DNA from: Paralithodes platypus
Lineage: Eukaryota; Arthropoda; Malacostraca; Decapoda; Lithodidae
Direction: 5' to 3'
Assembly (NCBI GenBank): GCA_032716605.1
Contig: CM064539.1
Location: 1,156,590-1,220,589 of the forward strand
DNA: 64,000 nucleotides
The position numbers and the translations under genes were made by a program. Of this stretch, positions 10,167 through 19,365 are shown one piece after another. Under the pieces are notes generated by a model. The model did no database searches, had not been told where the DNA came from, and was given only the letters and a program-made list of their open reading frames with translations. Position 1 is the first letter of the stretch; each line of letters starts with the position of its first letter.

Positions 10167-10168
<2 letters not shown>
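9835..10168 (+). mobile_element. TA-flanked MITE H
   Basis: Terminal inverted repeats: TACAGTAGGGTCTCACATAG at the left and CTATGTGAGCCCCTACTGTA at the right, with further GTTCTATGTGA/CGTTCTAT motifs repeated inside. Length 334 bp, no ORF, TA target. The CAGTAGGG-type end suggests Tc1/mariner/pogo derivation. It is followed directly by (GATA)n to 10204. Confidence 0.85.

Positions 10169-10204
<36 letters not shown>
10168..10204 (+). repeat. (GATA)n microsatellite
   Basis: About nine TAGA/GATA units between MITE H and the next element. Confidence 0.95.
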
Positions 10205-10205
<1 letters not shown>

Positions 10206-10523
10206 TAAGTACCAGGGACGTCCTTTTCATCACATTCTGACCACTATTAGACGATTATATTCAGCTTAGGAAAGACCTGTAGCCATATTAAGGCTGCAGA
10301 CTTATCTCAACTAACCCTTTTAACTACCAGTACCACAGATCCTTCCTAAGCTTCATAATATTGTTTAAATATTAGCTTAGGAAGGACCTCTAGCCATAAT
10401 AAGGCATCAGACTTATCTCAACCAACCCTTTTAACTATCACAGATCTTTCCTAAGCTGCATAATATTGTCTAGATATTGCTAGAATATAATAGAACACCC
10501 GTCGCTGGTACTCAAAGGGTTAA
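10205..10523 (-). mobile_element. piggyBac-like MITE B with internal duplication
   Basis: The right end is GTCGCTGGTACTCAAAGGGTTAA, but the left end has lost its TTAACCC against the GATA tract. The block running from TTAGGAA(A/G)GACCT to the inverted TCCTTCCTAAGCT box is present twice, making it about 105 bp longer than other copies. Confidence 0.8.
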
Positions 10524-10534
10524 TATTTTCTCTA

Positions 10535-11010
10535 ACTGTGTCAATTGCCGACTTGCGAGTTTCGTTCTATAAGGAAGTTGGAGCTGTAGACAACGATATT
10601 TAACATAATTTACAGCCAAAATACGGTCGTAGTACATATATAAATACATAAAACCCAGTTCAACATACCATTAATCCATCAGAAACGTACATTATTATTG
10701 CATTTGTGTTTAATATCGATGTTCACGGCTCCAACTTCCTTATAGCCTGAAACTCGCAAGTGGTCAATTGATGTGTGTTTAGTGACTGTTTACATTCAGG
10801 TTATAAGGAAGTTGGAGCCGTAAACATCAATATTAAGCTGAAATGTCGGTTTCTGATGGATAAAAAGTACTGTACTTTGAATTGGGTTTTATGAATTTAT
10901 ATATGTACTAGAATTGAATTATAGCTGGTAATACTGCTAAATATCCATGTTCACGGCTCCAACTTCCTTATAGCCTGAAACTCGCAAGTGGTCAATTGGT
11001 GTGTGTTTAC
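10535..11010 (+). mobile_element. Fold-back element family I, two adjacent copies
   Basis: Copy one (about 10538-10778) begins GTGTCAATTGCCGACTTGCG, with TATAAGGAAGTTGGAGC, and ends with the inverse GCTCCAACTTCCTTATA...CAATTGATG. Copy two (about 10797-11006) repeats the right half. A further copy, interrupted by other sequence, lies at 21695-21990. No coding capacity. Confidence 0.75.
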
Positions 11011-11385
11011 ATATCATATTTACTGTATATTCTTATGCATCCTTCAAGCTCCCATTTTTTTCATATTTTGTTCTCATATTTTCCAGTGTGTGACAATTAT
11101 TTGATTGATTTTTATTATAATGTAAAACTTGCAAAATAAACAAACCAAGATAGGAACGACACAATCTAACAAAAAAAAAAGAACTTGTCAAAATCGCTAT
11201 GTGGATATAATGATTTAGCAAAAAAAAATAAAAATAAAAAAAATATCTTTTTTGCAAAACACACAAACCAAAACTGGGACGACACAATCTAACGACAAAA
11301 TAACTATCAAAATCACCATGTGGCTATAACGATTTAGCATGATATATTTTTTAAATAAAATAACACAAAATCACCACTTACAACG
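11011..11385 (+). repeat. Decayed copies of interspersed repeat A
   Basis: Two head-to-tail partial copies (GTAAAACTTGCAAAATAAAC near 11121; GCAAAACACACAAACCAAA near 11254), each followed by CAAAATCGCTATGTGG-like or ACCATGTGG-like sequence. No gene. Confidence 0.7.
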
Positions 11386-11663
11386 TACGGTGGCGCTAAT
11401 AAGTCATGTCTCAGCTGTCATTACGTTTGGCTTGCTCTGTGCTGTATTAATGTCTGTCAGATGTTGAATACCTACCTAAGGTTGTGTTCACCACTCTCCT
11501 AGCAGCACCGAGGAGCACGTCGCCCCTCGAATAGGGTGGGAAAGTGTAGGAACATGTTTGTATATCTCACTCAAAAAGAAGAAACCATGTGGAAATATTG
11601 CTAATACCAATTATTGATCAAAACATACTTGGTGCCGAGACATCACTTATTAGCGCGATTGTA
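11386..11663 (+). mobile_element. TA-flanked MITE J, with a short insertion
   Basis: Left TACGGTGGCGCTAATAAG and right inverted CTTATTAGCGCGATTGTA. The body (GTCTGTCAGATGTTGAATA...GGTGCCGAGACATCA) matches 53487-53706 and the array-bearing copy at 60964-61989. A 58-bp piece at 11471-11528 flanked by GAATA is absent from the other copies. Confidence 0.85.
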
Positions 11664-11962
11664 CATCACTATACGAGTAAGTTAATTTGATTTGAATTGA
11701 TTTGCCTGTATCAGCCGACCTGAGGGAAACACCGAGTAACAAGGGGAGGTTTTTATTTTGTTGTTTGTTGTGTTGGCGGCTTTGTTAACATTGCTCGCAG
11801 TAATGTTCTTGTCTAATTTGACTGCTATTTTTTCTAAATTATCCCATGTGGTGTCCCTATTCGGGCTCTGTATTTTTTTTTTTTTTATAGCTAATGTGCA
11901 TTGTGTTTATCAGTGATTATGTTAATGTGTTGACTAATGTGTTATTGTGTGATCTCCCGCAG
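11664..11962. other. End of intron 2
   Basis: No repeat family recognised. Contains the 14-T tract and ATAG of an upstream in-frame acceptor (ends 11890) and the acceptor used in my model (ends 11962). Confidence 0.6.
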
Positions 11963-14773
11963 CCTGATGAGGATGATGACCCTTATAAGTTCGAGGAGGA
12001 GGAGTTAGATCGAGCGCGAGAGGAAGCCAAGAAACTGGAGGTTGAACGGCAGCGGAAGGCATCGGTGTCGTCCTCCGGGGTGTCCGACCGCTCTCCGCTT
12101 AACCACAGCTTCGACTCTGATCGTTCCCCGGCAGCATTTTCGTCAGAGGGCGAGCGTTCACCCATGACTCGGTCCCCTCACACTCCAGGAGGATTCGGGA
12201 CCAAGCAGTTCTCACCCGTCCCCGAGAAGTCCCCCAGCGTCCCAGCCTACTCACCCCGATACGAGACCGCCCTGGCCAAGACCTTCCCCTCGTATGACCC
12301 GGACAAGGCCAAGTATCAGGCTAACGGGGCCATTAAGGTCGGGTTTTACCAGGACATGACAGACAAACCATCCGCAGACAAACCCGAGAAGAAGGGTGGT
12401 GATCAGAAGCCCACGGAGTCCCCGGTTTATAGTCCCACGGTTCCCTACATGAGCTCTTTCTATTCAACTAAAGCTGATGCCAACAAAAAACAAAAGTCTC
12501 CTGCTGGATATGCCCGTTTTTATAGTTCAGATTCCAGTATGGACAAAGCCAAGACCCCCAATTACTACTCTGCCTCGGCCCCAGCCACCCCAACGGACAA
12601 GCCCTCTCCGGCAGCTATGGCCTCGGAACCCGTAGAGAAACCAAAGTCTCAGTATGGTTATTATACCTACGACACCAACAAACCACTTACGGATCAGTAC
12701 AAGAACACTGGCTCTGGTCCGCCCCCACCCCCATCAAAGAAGCCACCAGGTTACTTCAATGCGCATGATGGTTCTAAAAAGCAGCCCATATCAGTGTCAC
12801 CAGCGGGTCAATCCGGGCCAATACCCAGTGAAATGGCATCTCCAGGGCAGCTAGCAATGCCCATACCCAGTCCAGTCATGACTATTAAAAATGACATGCA
12901 TCCACTGAAGAAGAGAGCTGCTCTTGATCGCAGTATTCAGGACTTTTCATCAGTGCCGCCGCCGGTACCCGTGGGTGACTCCTCAGTGCCCGGCCGTACA
13001 CCACCTCCATGGACTGAACCAAAGTCTGTGGAGGACTCTATCGGTCCAACCAGCACCGCTCCATCAAATGTACCAGTCCCATTCTCTCCCACCCCTCCTG
13101 CCATGCCCCCCCTGCCCCCCCTGCCCACCCTACCGGCCACCCTGGCTAACCTGTCCCAGATAGTGTCCCGTATCACAGACCCTGAGGTGCTCCGGTCCAG
13201 TGTTGATAAAGATCCGGGCAAGCCTCCCTCAGACAGACCCCCTCCCGCATACCCCACCCCTGTCAAGGGTCTACCTTCCCCAATGTACGGTGTGCCCGGA
13301 GGACCAGCAACCTCACAGAGTCAAGTTTTAGATTTAGAGCGTAGTGGTATAAGTTCTGTTAATGATTTAAGTGAATTGCATCCATCTAGTTTATCTGTTG
13401 TTGGAAGAGTACCATCGGCAGACTTAGCCCGAGAATTAGAATTAGAACAGCTTCAGGAAATGTCAGTCCAACCAAACTACCACCAACAAATAACCAGCCC
13501 ACATATGCAGACCCAGCCTGGGTTGGCCTCACCACAGCACATGTCTAAAGGGCCACAGACTCCTCAATCTCAGCTTCATAGTGGCCCCCAGCCTCCAATA
13601 GCTCACCAGAAGCCTCCTGAAGGTGGGCGCCCCTCCAGCAGGGACCTGCCACCTGCCCACACCTCGGATAAATCACACATGTACCTGCAGCAGAAGAGTA
13701 TGTGGACCTCCAGCCTAGCCACCAGTTTAGCCTCCAGCTTAGCTTCCAGCCTTCCTCCCAGTATAGTGACCAGCCTAGCCAACAGTCTGGGCACCAACCT
13801 GGCCACCACATCCGTCATCGCTTCATTACAGAAGATGGGCTCTCTACCGGCTGAACGTCTGACACAGGAACGTCTGGCACAGTTGGACCGAGCCACCTTT
13901 GCTTCCTTGACCGGTCGTACTGGACAGTCCAACCTGTTCTCTCACGATTTATTACAGCGAGGGCCTATGGGTGGCAGCCAGACCCAGGTGGGTAGTGGTC
14001 CCAGTAGTGGAGGGTCGTCTGGTGGTGGTAGTTCATCAGGTACCCCGGCTCCCACTGGTCGCTCAGCATCAAGCTCTGGTAGTGGTGGTGGGGCGTCCTC
14101 GGCTACTCCAAGTACTAGTGTGGAACTTGGTATTGGTAGGTCATATTCTAATCTGATTCCCGGTCAATCCTCGCCTCTGTTTGCGCGCGGTGAAGGAGCC
14201 CTCACTCCCGGCTCTCTACCGCGCCCCATCTCTGGGTCTTCATCTCCTTTCCTGCCCCAGTCTCCAGGGTTGTCTGCGACCCTGGGTCTGCCCGGGGCGC
14301 CCCGCACACCCACACCTGCACATCAACAGTCTCATCAAAGTTTACCTGGTCTCAGTCAAAGTTCTTTCTCATCCTTGCCTCGTGACCCTAGAGACCCCAT
14401 ATCACAATCTCATCCTTCCCTACAGATTCCCAGCTTGAATTCCATTACCAGCCAGGCCCAGACTCTGAGCCATCTCAACGCTGCCAGTCTAGCTTCTTAT
14501 TCCGGGCGCGACTCTCTGGCGTTAATGAACCAGGGTAGTAGAGGTCCCCTGCCGGCCATGGACCCTGCGACCTCACAGTTCTACCAACAGTACCTACAGC
14601 AGCGACAGGAGGAGTTACTGTTGAGGTCCGCCGGTGCTCACCCCTCTCAGCTGGCCGCCCACCAATCCATGATGCTCCAACAAGGCCTCATGAGTGCTGC
14701 CGGCTATCCCTCAGGCTACCCTCCATCCCTCGGTCTCAGGCCGGGATCATACCAGAGTAGACCGTGGCTCTGA
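11963..14773 (+). CDS. Host gene, last coding exon (Ser/Pro/Gln-rich tail, stop at 14773)
   Basis: 936 codons plus TGA. Begins PDEDDDPYKFEEEELDRARE, an acidic then helical coiled-coil-like segment, followed by Ser-Pro phospho-acceptor-like motifs (SDRSPLNHS, GERSPMTRSP). Next comes a Tyr-Ser-Pro segment (PAYSPRYETALAKTFPSYDP), Pro-rich stretches (13070-13140), a TSLASSL-type repeat at about 13705-13815, Gly/Ser-rich linkers (13960-14110) and a Gln-rich end (FYQQYLQQRQEELL) with terminal YQSRPWL. It is low complexity and disordered throughout, resembling tails of transcription or chromatin cofactors. No family recognised. Codon use is GC-richer than the surrounding DNA, and no internal stop occurs over 2.8 kb, which supports a real exon. 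Confidence 0.87.
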   Translation, partial: PDEDDDPYKFEEEELDRAREEAKKLEVERQRKASVSSSGVSDRSPLNHSFDSDRSPAAFSSEGERSPMTRSPHTPGGFGTKQFSPVPEKSPSVPAYSPRYETALAKTFPSYDPDKAKYQANGAIKVGFYQDMTDKPSADKPEKKGGDQKPTESPVYSPTVPYMSSFYSTKADANKKQKSPAGYARFYSSDSSMDKAKTPNYYSASAPATPTDKPSPAAMASEPVEKPKSQYGYYTYDTNKPLTDQYKNTGSGPPPPPSKKPPGYFNAHDGSKKQPISVSPAGQSGPIPSEMASPGQLAMPIPSPVMTIKNDMHPLKKRAALDRSIQDFSSVPPPVPVGDSSVPGRTPPPWTEPKSVEDSIGPTSTAPSNVPVPFSPTPPAMPPLPPLPTLPATLANLSQIVSRITDPEVLRSSVDKDPGKPPSDRPPPAYPTPVKGLPSPMYGVPGGPATSQSQVLDLERSGISSVNDLSELHPSSLSVVGRVPSADLARELELEQLQEMSVQPNYHQQITSPHMQTQPGLASPQHMSKGPQTPQSQLHSGPQPPIAHQKPPEGGRPSSRDLPPAHTSDKSHMYLQQKSMWTSSLATSLASSLASSLPPSIVTSLANSLGTNLATTSVIASLQKMGSLPAERLTQERLAQLDRATFASLTGRTGQSNLFSHDLLQRGPMGGSQTQVGSGPSSGGSSGGGSSSGTPAPTGRSASSSGSGGGASSATPSTSVELGIGRSYSNLIPGQSSPLFARGEGALTPGSLPRPISGSSSPFLPQSPGLSATLGLPGAPRTPTPAHQQSHQSLPGLSQSSFSSLPRDPRDPISQSHPSLQIPSLNSITSQAQTLSHLNAASLASYSGRDSLALMNQGSRGPLPAMDPATSQFYQQYLQQRQEELLLRSAGAHPSQLAAHQSMMLQQGLMSAAGYPSGYPPSLGLRPGSYQSRPWL

Positions 14774-15251
14774 GACCACACCACCTCCTCCTCCACCACC
14801 ACACCACCATCTCCATCACCACCACCACCACACCGCCACCACCACCACAGTGCACCTCGTTAATTAAGTTAGTAGGTTTGGGTTTCTGTTGCCCAGTTAT
14901 TTGTGCAGTTTTGTTGTCCTGACTGGCACCCCTGAAGCAGCCAAGTGCAATAGGTTAAGTTCTTTTTCTTTTGTCAGAGAGCTATTTTTATATTTACTTA
15001 TATCAGTATTTATAGAATATTTTTATTTATTTTTATTCACAAAGGCATTTCTTCTTTTTTTTTAACTCATCCCATTTCCCTGTTGAAATTTCCCCATTGT
15101 GATTTTATTGTATGCAGTATAAATCCTATATTAGGGAGTGTGAGCTGCCGAGACATCTGTATTATATTGTTAGCAAAGTAAAGCCTCTCTCTTTCTGACA
15201 AGGGTACCCTCTCTTAACTTTGAACATTCAGAGAGTGTGAAGGATCTTGAT
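14774..15251 (+). other. Probable 3' UTR
   Basis: Follows the stop codon. Starts with CACC-rich sequence, then unique AT-rich DNA. No AATAAA is seen before 15300. Variants TATAAA (about 15118) and AGTAAA (15177-15182) are the nearest candidates. The AATAAA near 15308 lies in an inverted SINE, so it may be fortuitous. The 3' end is therefore uncertain. Confidence 0.5.
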
Positions 15252-15390
15252 ATTAAGTAACACCCCATTCTTAACATTAATCATCAATTACAAACCCCAA
15301 TGCACTTAAATAAACTAATGAAAGCATATGGTCCTCCCGGGATTCCAACTCGGGACACCACACCCAGAACATAAGCATCTAAATATTGCA
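15252..15390 (-). mobile_element. tRNA-derived SINE, family 1
   Basis: Read on the minus strand it carries a B-box-like GAGTTGGAATCCCGGGAGG and a body ending CATTGGGGTTTGTAATTGAT...GGGGTGTTACTTAA. A fuller copy is nested at 20172-20320 and a 3' fragment lies at about 4088-4155. The A-box end is lost here. Confidence 0.78.
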
Positions 15391-15480
15391 GACTTTTAAA
15401 TCAATCTTTTTTACTTTTATGCAAGTCCCAGGTGATAGTGTAAACCAGATATCAGATAGCCAGAGATTTTACACGGTATT
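15391..15480. other. Short unassigned spacer
   Basis: AT-rich sequence between a SINE and repeat A. Nothing recognised. Confidence 0.5.
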
Positions 15481-15775
15481 ATGATGTAAAACTTGCAAAT
15501 TAAACAAACCAAAACTTGGACGAGCACAGTAAAAAGACAAAACAACTTATCAAAATCGCTATGTGGAAACAACGCTTAAGCAAAATAATAATTTATAAAT
15601 AATAATTTATAAATAAAAGAACACAATCCACCACATTGGGTGTACATTACCACATGAGCAAGGTAATCTGGTTCCCAAGCAAACTAATCGCGCATATAAC
15701 AACGCACTATCGTCATGTTCAAGGAATTAGTCAATTTGGGAAGTCCAGGACGTTCTGGTAAATTTTACTTGTATT
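15481..15775 (+). repeat. Interspersed repeat A
   Basis: Begins GATGTAAAACTTGCAAATT and ends near AGTCCAGGACGTTCTGG. Shares ACACAATCCACCACAT and ACAACGCACTATCGTCA with the intron 1 copy at 2680-2960. Confidence 0.8.
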
Positions 15776-16116
15776 TGGGATTTTAGGGTTCGGAGCTACT
15801 AAGACCTAGTTCGGAAGCGCTGGGGTGTTTAGAATTCCGTCGTCCGGAAGAGAGAGATTTGACTTTATTCTGTTTGTTGCCACGTTGCAGTGTTGGTAGC
15901 TGGTCTGATCACAAATCAAGCTTAGTGTACAAACAAATGGTTTTTATAATTTTTTTTCCCCCGGACCCCCTGTGTTTGACCCCTGGTGTTTTAGAACATA
16001 AGAAAATAAGAAAATGGGAGTCTTCAGAAAGCCGATCGGCCCACACGAGGCAGATCCCTAATTTTTTAGCAGCTATATTAAGTTGAGTGTGTGCATGGTG
16101 GGGTCAATTTGGTATC
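15776..16116. other. Unassigned intergenic sequence
   Basis: No gene, repeat family or inverted repeat recognised. The small ORF here has no supporting features. Confidence 0.5.
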
Positions 16117-16333
16117 TTAACCCCTTCGGTACCTTGGGCTCATATTGATTTTACTCTGGCTAGCAATAAGCAATTTCACTAGTCTTAGGAAGGACCTCTA
16201 GGAATCAGTGGAGTAAAAAATGATCTCAATGAACCCTCTGCTTCCCCCAGGTCCTTCCTATCACAGAGAAAATTGTCTAATGGAAGCCAGAATGAAAGGA
16301 AAACATAAATTGCACCATGGAACCGAAGGGAAA
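16117..16333 (+). mobile_element. piggyBac-like MITE B
   Basis: Left TTAACCCCTTCGGTACCTTG and right inverted CATGGAACCGAAGGG, with internal AGGAAGGACCTCTAGGA and AGGTCCTTCCTA inverted boxes. The right TTAA is degraded (GGGAAA). Confidence 0.82.
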
Positions 16334-16642
16334 CTCCAATGTATATTTAGCGCACTTTTAAAAAAACACTCTTCGGAACAATACTCATGCCAGTTCTAGT
16401 TTTCTAAAATATAAAGTACCTGAAGACGAATTGGAGTGCGAGGGGAAATGAACGATAAACGAGAGACAGAGAGGACGACACAATATAAAGGCAAAAGAAC
16501 TTATCAAAATCGCTCCATTGTACTGAAAGAGTTAAAAGGAAGATGGATAAAAATATACATTGAAAAGTAAGACTGAATATATACACCATATGAGGAGGAG
16601 CACTTTATTGACAACATATTGCATAATGGCTTGATGAAGTTA

Positions 16643-16905
16643 TTATAATGTAAAACTTGCAAACTAAACAAACCAAAACTGGGACAAAGACAATATACAG
16701 TACTGTACCTGTAAAGTCAAATTAACTTATCAAAATCGCTATGTGGAAACAACGCTTACTAAAATAAAATTTATGAAATAAAAGAACACAATCCACCACA
16801 TAGGGTGTACATTACTACATGAGCAAGTTAATCTGGTTCCCAAACAAACTAATCGCACACATAACAACGCACTATCGTCACGTTCAATGAATTATTCAAC
16901 TTGGG
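16643..16905 (+). repeat. Interspersed repeat A
   Basis: Matches the intron 1 copy almost throughout, including ATAGGGTGTACATTACTACA. The preceding 16334-16642 holds nothing recognisable beyond a fragment CAATATAAAGGCAAAAGAAC at about 16480 of the same family. Confidence 0.78.
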
Positions 16906-17016
16906 AAGTTAATGGGGTAAATGGGGATGCGTTCTAGGCCCATCCAAAACCCAAACCCCTAAAAGCCGATAATAATATAAATCGGGGCATCGGATAGTGA
17001 GGGAGACCTGTATATG
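16906..17016 (+). mobile_element. Partial TA-flanked MITE K
   Basis: Right half only: AATGGGGTAAATGGGGATGC...GGCATCGGATAGTGAGGGAG...ACCTGTA. Complete copies are at 18605-18800, 20738-20934 and 21231-21424. Confidence 0.78.
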
Positions 17017-17125
17017 TGAAACGTTATCAATAAAGTGTTCCTCCTCATATGGTATACCGGTAACAGGAAGATGCTCCACAAACGTCGGCAACGCTAACAG
17101 TCGCTGCAGCATGTCTATCACCACC

Positions 17126-17431
17126 TTAAGGGGGGTGACCTGCTTCTTCTCTCTCTCTCTGGGTTGTATCCATTCGACCCCATTCAGCCTACTGTTTTAA
17201 GACGTTTATTCCCATCCAGGTGTTGATTTTTTCACCATATTTTGGATAATGAGTTAGACAGCTGGCTAAATTTGTAAATTTTTCGTTAGAAAAATTTCTC
17301 TGGCAAAGCCGGATTTCTCCATTAAATCATGGTGAGCGACCTGGATGGGGATAAATGTCTTAAAACGGTAGACTGAATGGGGCCGAATGGATACAACCCA
17401 GACAGAGAAACAAGCCGGTGACCCCCCTTAA
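17126..17431 (+). mobile_element. Long fold-back TTAA element, class 2
   Basis: Flanked by TTAA at both ends. The termini TTAAGGGGGGTGACCTGCTT and its inverse match at 18 of 20 positions. Inverted arms continue: TTGTATCCATTCGACCCCAT...AAGACGTTTATTCCCATCCA on the left has its inverse CTGGATGGGGATAAATGTCT...GGCCGAATGGATACAACCC on the right, over roughly 65 bp. It therefore folds into one long hairpin. The core resembles the class 1 family hairpin module (GAAAAATTTCTCTGGC). Confidence 0.85.
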
Positions 17432-17627
17432 CCCCTTCAGCACCATGACGCCTTTTTACCTTTGATTCTGGCTAAAACTAGACGATTTTATGCAGTCTAA
17501 GAAGGACCTATGTTACTAAGACGGTTTATTGAGATCGTATGTATTCATTTGAGTCTTATAGGTAAATTATAAACTAAATAAAATCATCTAATGGTAACCA
17601 AATTAATCATGGTACAGAAGGGGTTAA
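17428..17627 (+). mobile_element. piggyBac-like MITE B sharing TTAA with its neighbour
   Basis: Begins TTAACCCCTTCAGCACCATG, using the same TTAA that ends the class 2 element, and ends ATGGTACAGAAGGGGTTAA at 17627. The internal boxes are partly decayed. Confidence 0.82.
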
Positions 17628-17785
17628 GGGAGCAGCGACTTTAGTGGTTTTATACATTAACTAATTTTAACGATGAATGTTTATATTGTACAGCTAACAA
17701 TTTTTATCATTGTCAACATTAGTTGATTCATTTTTTTATTTAAACGAAAAAAAAAAAAGTTTCTTGTTGTTCAATCACATGTTTA

Positions 17786-18194
17786 TACAGTAAACTCCCC
17801 TTTATCCAAAATTCAAATATCCAAAATTTGTATTTAAAATGTAAAACTTGCAAACTAAACAAACCAAAACTGGGACAGAGACAATATAAAGGCTAAATAA
17901 CTGATAAAAATCGCTATGTTAACCAAAGTTTTTGCTATCCGTATTTGTCACTATTTTTCACTCTTTGGGTGCTTAATTGCATCAATTTAACCCCTTTGAA
18001 GTAGACATAGCTTGAATTAGATGATAATTTGAAGTTAAGACAGCTTAGAAATGTTTTTTTATGCATTGAAAACAGTATATTTGGCCATTTGTACACATAT
18101 TTAGCTCTATATAGAATGACTCGTTTATCCTTAAAAATAGCTTACCCAAAATTTCAAAAGATTCATGATTTTTGGATAAAAGGGAGTTTACACG
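17786..18194 (+). mobile_element. TA-flanked MITE E, second copy, with repeat A fragment inside
   Basis: Left TACAGTAAACTCCCCTTTAT, right AAAAGGGAGTTTACAC. The interior matches 7986-8606 (GTTAACCAAAGTTTTTGCTA, TATTTGGCCATTTGTACACA). A fragment of repeat A (17836-17920) interrupts it near the place where the intron 2 copy carries a piggyBac-like MITE. Confidence 0.78.
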
Positions 18195-18324
18195 TATCGT
18201 ACCGTTATAATATTACTAATGTCTGTTTTTCTCAGCTGATGGTAAATTGCTATCTCGCTATCCTGATTACTCGGCTAGTACCAAGATTTTGTAGCGAAAT
18301 ATGTTGCTAATTATGAAAACTTGA

Positions 18325-18470
18325 TAGCGTAATGCATAAGTGCGCGGAATTTCGGTGTGAGTATCCTAGGTTCGAGTCCTTGGAGTGACACATGTATTTG
18401 TTGATTTCATTAATTGAGTTTGGAAGTAAAGTTGGTTGGTGAAAAAATATGAAATAAGATTATGCAGAGA
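18325..18470 (+). mobile_element. tRNA-derived SINE, family 2
   Basis: GATAGCGTAATGCATAAGTG (A-box-like region) then TAGGTTCGAGTCCTTGG (B box), body ending AGTTGGTTGGTGAAAAAATA. Confidence 0.8.
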
Positions 18471-18870
18471 CATAGCAGTATCATATTTTCGCATAAAGTA
18501 TCGAGAAGTCAGTTGATAAAGGATTCAATTTTGATTTTGTAGCAAAATATGTTGCTAATTATGAAAACTTGGTAGTAATCTGATGCAGAGACATAGCAGT
18601 AGGCTACAGGTCTCCCTCGATTTACGATTAGGTTACGTTCCTGGAAACCCGATCTTAAATAGAAAAATCGTATAGCAAACCCTAAATTTAATGGGGTAAA
18701 TGAGGATGCGTTCTGGGACCAGCCAAAACCCAAACCGAAACACCTAACAACCTATAATATTATGGTAAATCGGGGCATCGGATAGTGAGGGAGACCTGTA
18801 TCATATTTTCACATCAAGAATCGAGAAAATCAGTTATTACAGGATTCAATTTACCATCAGCTGGAAAAAA
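18471..18870. repeat. Duplicated host segment, one copy filled by MITE K
   Basis: The block with AGAGACATAGCAGTATCATA occurs at 18470-18530 uninterrupted and again across 18585-18604 plus 18801-18870, where MITE K splits it. A neighbouring word, AAATATGTTGCTAATTATGA, is also repeated (about 18298 and 18545). Confidence 0.8.
18605..18800 (+). mobile_element. TA-flanked MITE K
   Basis: Left TACAGGTCTCCCTCGATTTA and right GATAGTGAGGGAGACCTGTA. Inverted ends, 196 bp, no ORF. The interior contains GGGACCAGCCAAAACCC, shared with the copies at 20738 and 21231. Confidence 0.88.
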
Positions 18871-18910
18871 ACAGAGTACTGTACTACTTGGAAATTCTGT
18901 AACGCAATGG

Positions 18911-19126
18911 TATAGGTAGCGCCAATGAATTTGACAATAGTCTCGATCCCTGACCTCTCTGTAACTCAAAAGGGCCTAGAGCAAACTGGTTGTAAATATC
19001 CATACCTATTTCCGGGTGGACTCTTCCCAAATTATACAAACGTCAGCCCGATTGCTTTCATGGATTTCGAGTAATAGGAGGTTTAAGGGGTCCAGATTAT
19101 TGTCTAGTTCGCTGGCTCTACCTATA
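18911..19126 (+). mobile_element. Fold-back MITE family G
   Basis: TATAGGTAGCGCCAATGAAT to TCGCTGGCTCTACCTATA. It is uninterrupted and so supplies an empty-site reference for 9226-9642. Confidence 0.88.
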
Positions 19127-19365
19127 GTAATCTTTGATGAGGATTATTTACCAATCCCGCCCGAGGTATTTGTATCTACTGACGACCAGAACAAGCGCGG
19201 TGCAAGGTTGGCAGATTATTGATGTTGAGAGACAGTGTTGAGGAACGAAGATGTTAAATTGATGTATAAAGTATGTGATAATGGTGATATTGGTGTAGAG
19301 TCGATTGACGTTCAGAGACGAAGGTGTTAAGTTATTGTTTAAAGTTTGTGATAATGGTAACAAGC
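19127..19365. other. Unassigned sequence with a short direct repeat
   Basis: Contains a loosely repeated word (TTGATGTATAAAGTATGTGATAATGG; related forms near 19335 and 19738). No gene. Confidence 0.5.

Larger units (their letters stand above)
5878..11962 (+). other. Intron 2 (6,085 bp, GT-AG, phase 0)
   Basis: Donor GTATGT, acceptor CTCCCGCAG at 11962. It is crowded with nested DNA transposons, SINEs and simple repeats described separately. A second acceptor with a much stronger pyrimidine tract (14 T's, then ATAG) ends at 11890, 72 bp upstream, and is also in frame. Confidence 0.8.

Noticed and set aside
11894..11962. ATG at 11894 as a start codon
   Set aside because: The frame upstream lies in an intron. 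The phase-0 join to exon 2 and the composition change at 11963 favour splicing.
15300..15320. AATAAA as the gene's polyadenylation signal
   Set aside because: It lies inside an inverted SINE and appears in other SINE copies, so it cannot be preferred without transcript evidence.
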